The notes under the pieces were generated by a model that was not told the DNA's origin, made no database searches, and worked only from the letters and a program-made list of their open reading frames with translations. A DNA stretch of 64,000 bases from Geodermatophilus africanus (GTDB lineage: Bacteria; Actinomycetota; Actinomycetes; Mycobacteriales; Geodermatophilaceae), in contig NZ_FNOT01000005.1 of the NCBI RefSeq assembly GCF_900107105.1, positions 391,822 to 455,821 of the forward strand. Reading direction: 5' to 3'. The position numbers were made by a program, and so were the translations under genes. Within the stretch, counting starts at the first letter, position 1. Each line of letters opens with the position of its first letter. This document shows positions 62,845 through 64,000 of the stretch, in pieces.

Positions 62845-63996
62845 ATGAGCACGACCGCACCCAGGGGTTTCCGGGCGGCCGGGGTGGCCGCGGGCCTCAA
62901 GTCCACCGGAGCGCACGACCTCGCCCTGGTCGTCAACGACGGACCCGATGACACCGCGGCGGCGGTCTTCACCACCAACCGCTTCCCGGCCGCGCCGGTG
63001 CAGTGGAGCCGGCAGGTGCTCAGCGGCGGCCGCGTCAGGGCCGTCGTCCTCAACTCCGGCGGGGCCAATGCCTGCACCGGGCCCGAGGGCTTCGGGGACA
63101 CGCACGCCACCGCCGAGCACGCCGCGAAGGAACTCGACCTGGGCGCGATCGACGTCGCGGTGTGCAGCACCGGGCTGATCGGCGTCCGGCTGCCGATGGA
63201 CAGGCTCACCGCCGGGGTGACCGCGGCGGTGGCGGTGCTGTCCGAGGACGGCGGCCCCGACGCGGCGCGGGCGATCATGACCACCGACTCGGTGCCCAAG
63301 ACCACCGTGGTCGAGCGGGACGGCTGGACCGTCGGCGGGATGGCCAAGGGCGCGGGCATGCTCGCCCCCAGCCTGGCCACCATGCTGGTGGTGCTCACCA
63401 CCGACGCCCAGGTGCCGGCCGACGTCCTGCAGGCGGCGCTCAAGCAGGCCACCGCCGTGAGCTTCGAGCGGGTGGACTCCGACGGCTGCCTGTCGACCAA
63501 CGACACGGTGCTCGTGCTGGCCAACGGCGCCGGCGGCGTGACCCCGTCGGCGGCGGAGGTCGTCGAGGCGCTGACCGCGGCGTGCACGGACCTGGCGATG
63601 CAGCTGCTGGCCGACGCGGAGGGGTCGACCAAGGACATCGCGATCACCGTGCGGGGCGCGGCCAGCGTCACCGACGCGCTGACCGCCGGCCGGGCGTGTG
63701 CCCGCAACAACCTGCTCAAGACCGCGCTGTTCGGCAACGACCCGAACTGGGGGCGGGTGCTGGCCGCGATCGGCACCACCGACGCCGCCTTCGCGCCCGA
63801 CCGGGTGGACGTGACCATCAACGGGGTCACCGTCTGCCGGGGTGGCGCGATCGGCGACCCGCGCGAGGGCGTCGACCTCACCGGCCGGGCGATCAGCATC
63901 GACGTCGACCTGGGCGCCGGGTCCGAGCAGGCCACCATCTGGACCAACGACCTGTCCATCGCCTACGTGCACGAGAACTCGGCCTACTCCACATGA
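62845..63996 (+). CDS. argJ: Bifunctional glutamate N-acetyltransferase / ornithine acetyltransferase
   Basis: 383 residues from ATG 62845. The self-cleavage site KGAGMLAPSLATMLV is intact, with nucleophile Thr179, giving alpha and beta chains. NSGGANACTG and NNLLKTALFGNDPNWGRVLAAIG are conserved. It recycles the acetyl group from N-acetylornithine to glutamate. The stop overlaps the next ATG (ATGA). Confidence 0.97.
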   Translation: MSTTAPRGFRAAGVAAGLKSTGAHDLALVVNDGPDDTAAAVFTTNRFPAAPVQWSRQVLSGGRVRAVVLNSGGANACTGPEGFGDTHATAEHAAKELDLGAIDVAVCSTGLIGVRLPMDRLTAGVTAAVAVLSEDGGPDAARAIMTTDSVPKTTVVERDGWTVGGMAKGAGMLAPSLATMLVVLTTDAQVPADVLQAALKQATAVSFERVDSDGCLSTNDTVLVLANGAGGVTPSAAEVVEALTAACTDLAMQLLADAEGSTKDIAITVRGAASVTDALTAGRACARNNLLKTALFGNDPNWGRVLAAIGTTDAAFAPDRVDVTINGVTVCRGGAIGDPREGVDLTGRAISIDVDLGAGSEQATIWTNDLSIAYVHENSAYST

Positions 63997-64000
63997 GCAT
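63993..64000 (+). CDS. argB: Start of next arg gene (probably argB), cut by the window edge
   Basis: ATG 63993 overlaps the argJ stop in an ATGA junction. Only 8 bases are visible. argB (N-acetylglutamate kinase) is the normal next gene in actinobacterial arginine operons; the name is inferred from order alone. Confidence 0.5.

Overview
The window is a chromosomal segment of a very high-GC actinobacterium. Evidence for this is the dense GC-rich coding with frequent GTG starts, many GTGA/ATGA stop-start overlaps, leaderless-type promoters (TANNNT placed 6-8 nt before the start codon), an AUC-initiated infC, and the gene order infC-rpmI-rplT-rRNA methyltransferase-...-pheST-argCJ(B). Overall gene content (HTH-MurA fusion, DUF3516 helicase, Arr, Usp/Acg pair, GAF-ANTAR, ECF42) and the shared intergenic palindromes suggest a soil or stone-dwelling genus of the Geodermatophilaceae type; this placement is inference. 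No IS element, prophage, CRISPR array, tRNA or rRNA gene was found.

Layout. 0-8 kb: two NAD(P)-binding oxidoreductases, a MurA enzyme carrying an N-terminal helix-turn-helix domain, an EamA exporter, a divergent universal-stress-protein/Acg-nitroreductase pair, a DUF998-type membrane protein and an EVE-domain protein. 8.5-22.3 kb: a secreted ExeM/NucH-like nuclease with an RTX-like tail, 4-alpha-glucanotransferase, a TPP enzyme followed by a MerR regulator with a textbook operator, a GGDEF-EAL protein, an LLM flavin oxidoreductase coupled to a GNAT gene that has lost its core, a trehalose-synthase-like GH13 enzyme, and a degenerate phosphopantetheinyl transferase. 22.4-35.9 kb: two TauE/SafE permeases flanking a GAF-ANTAR regulator, a DUF3516 helicase, a stress-type SDR, homocysteine methyltransferase, an unusual YidD with an Arg/Gly/Tyr- and Cys-rich N-terminus, ArfB, rifamycin ADP-ribosyltransferase, an ECF42 sigma factor with its YCII/DGPF partner, and a putative immunity-like protein.

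36-49.4 kb is dominated by nitrate assimilation: nasA-nirB-nirD (translationally coupled), a NarK transporter, and a uroporphyrinogen-III-synthase-like protein with a winged-helix tail. NarK would import nitrate, NasA would reduce it to nitrite, and NirBD (siroheme) would reduce nitrite to ammonium. The HemD-like regulator could link siroheme precursor sensing to transcription. Between them lie an O-methyltransferase, an XRE-cupin regulator divergent from a methyltransferase, and a SigE-family sigma/membrane protein/lipoprotein operon.

50-64 kb is conserved housekeeping: a structured infC leader with infC-rpmI-rplT, a SpoU-type methyltransferase, pheS-pheT, and an ArgR-controlled arginine operon running off the window's right edge. 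Embedded here is the most striking single gene, an EAL-DICT-LOV-GGDEF protein predicted to couple blue light to c-di-GMP.

At least three families of intergenic palindromic repeats recur. One copy lies inside the apparent 5' coding region of an SDR gene. They have no transposase nearby and may act as terminators, mobile palindromes or both.
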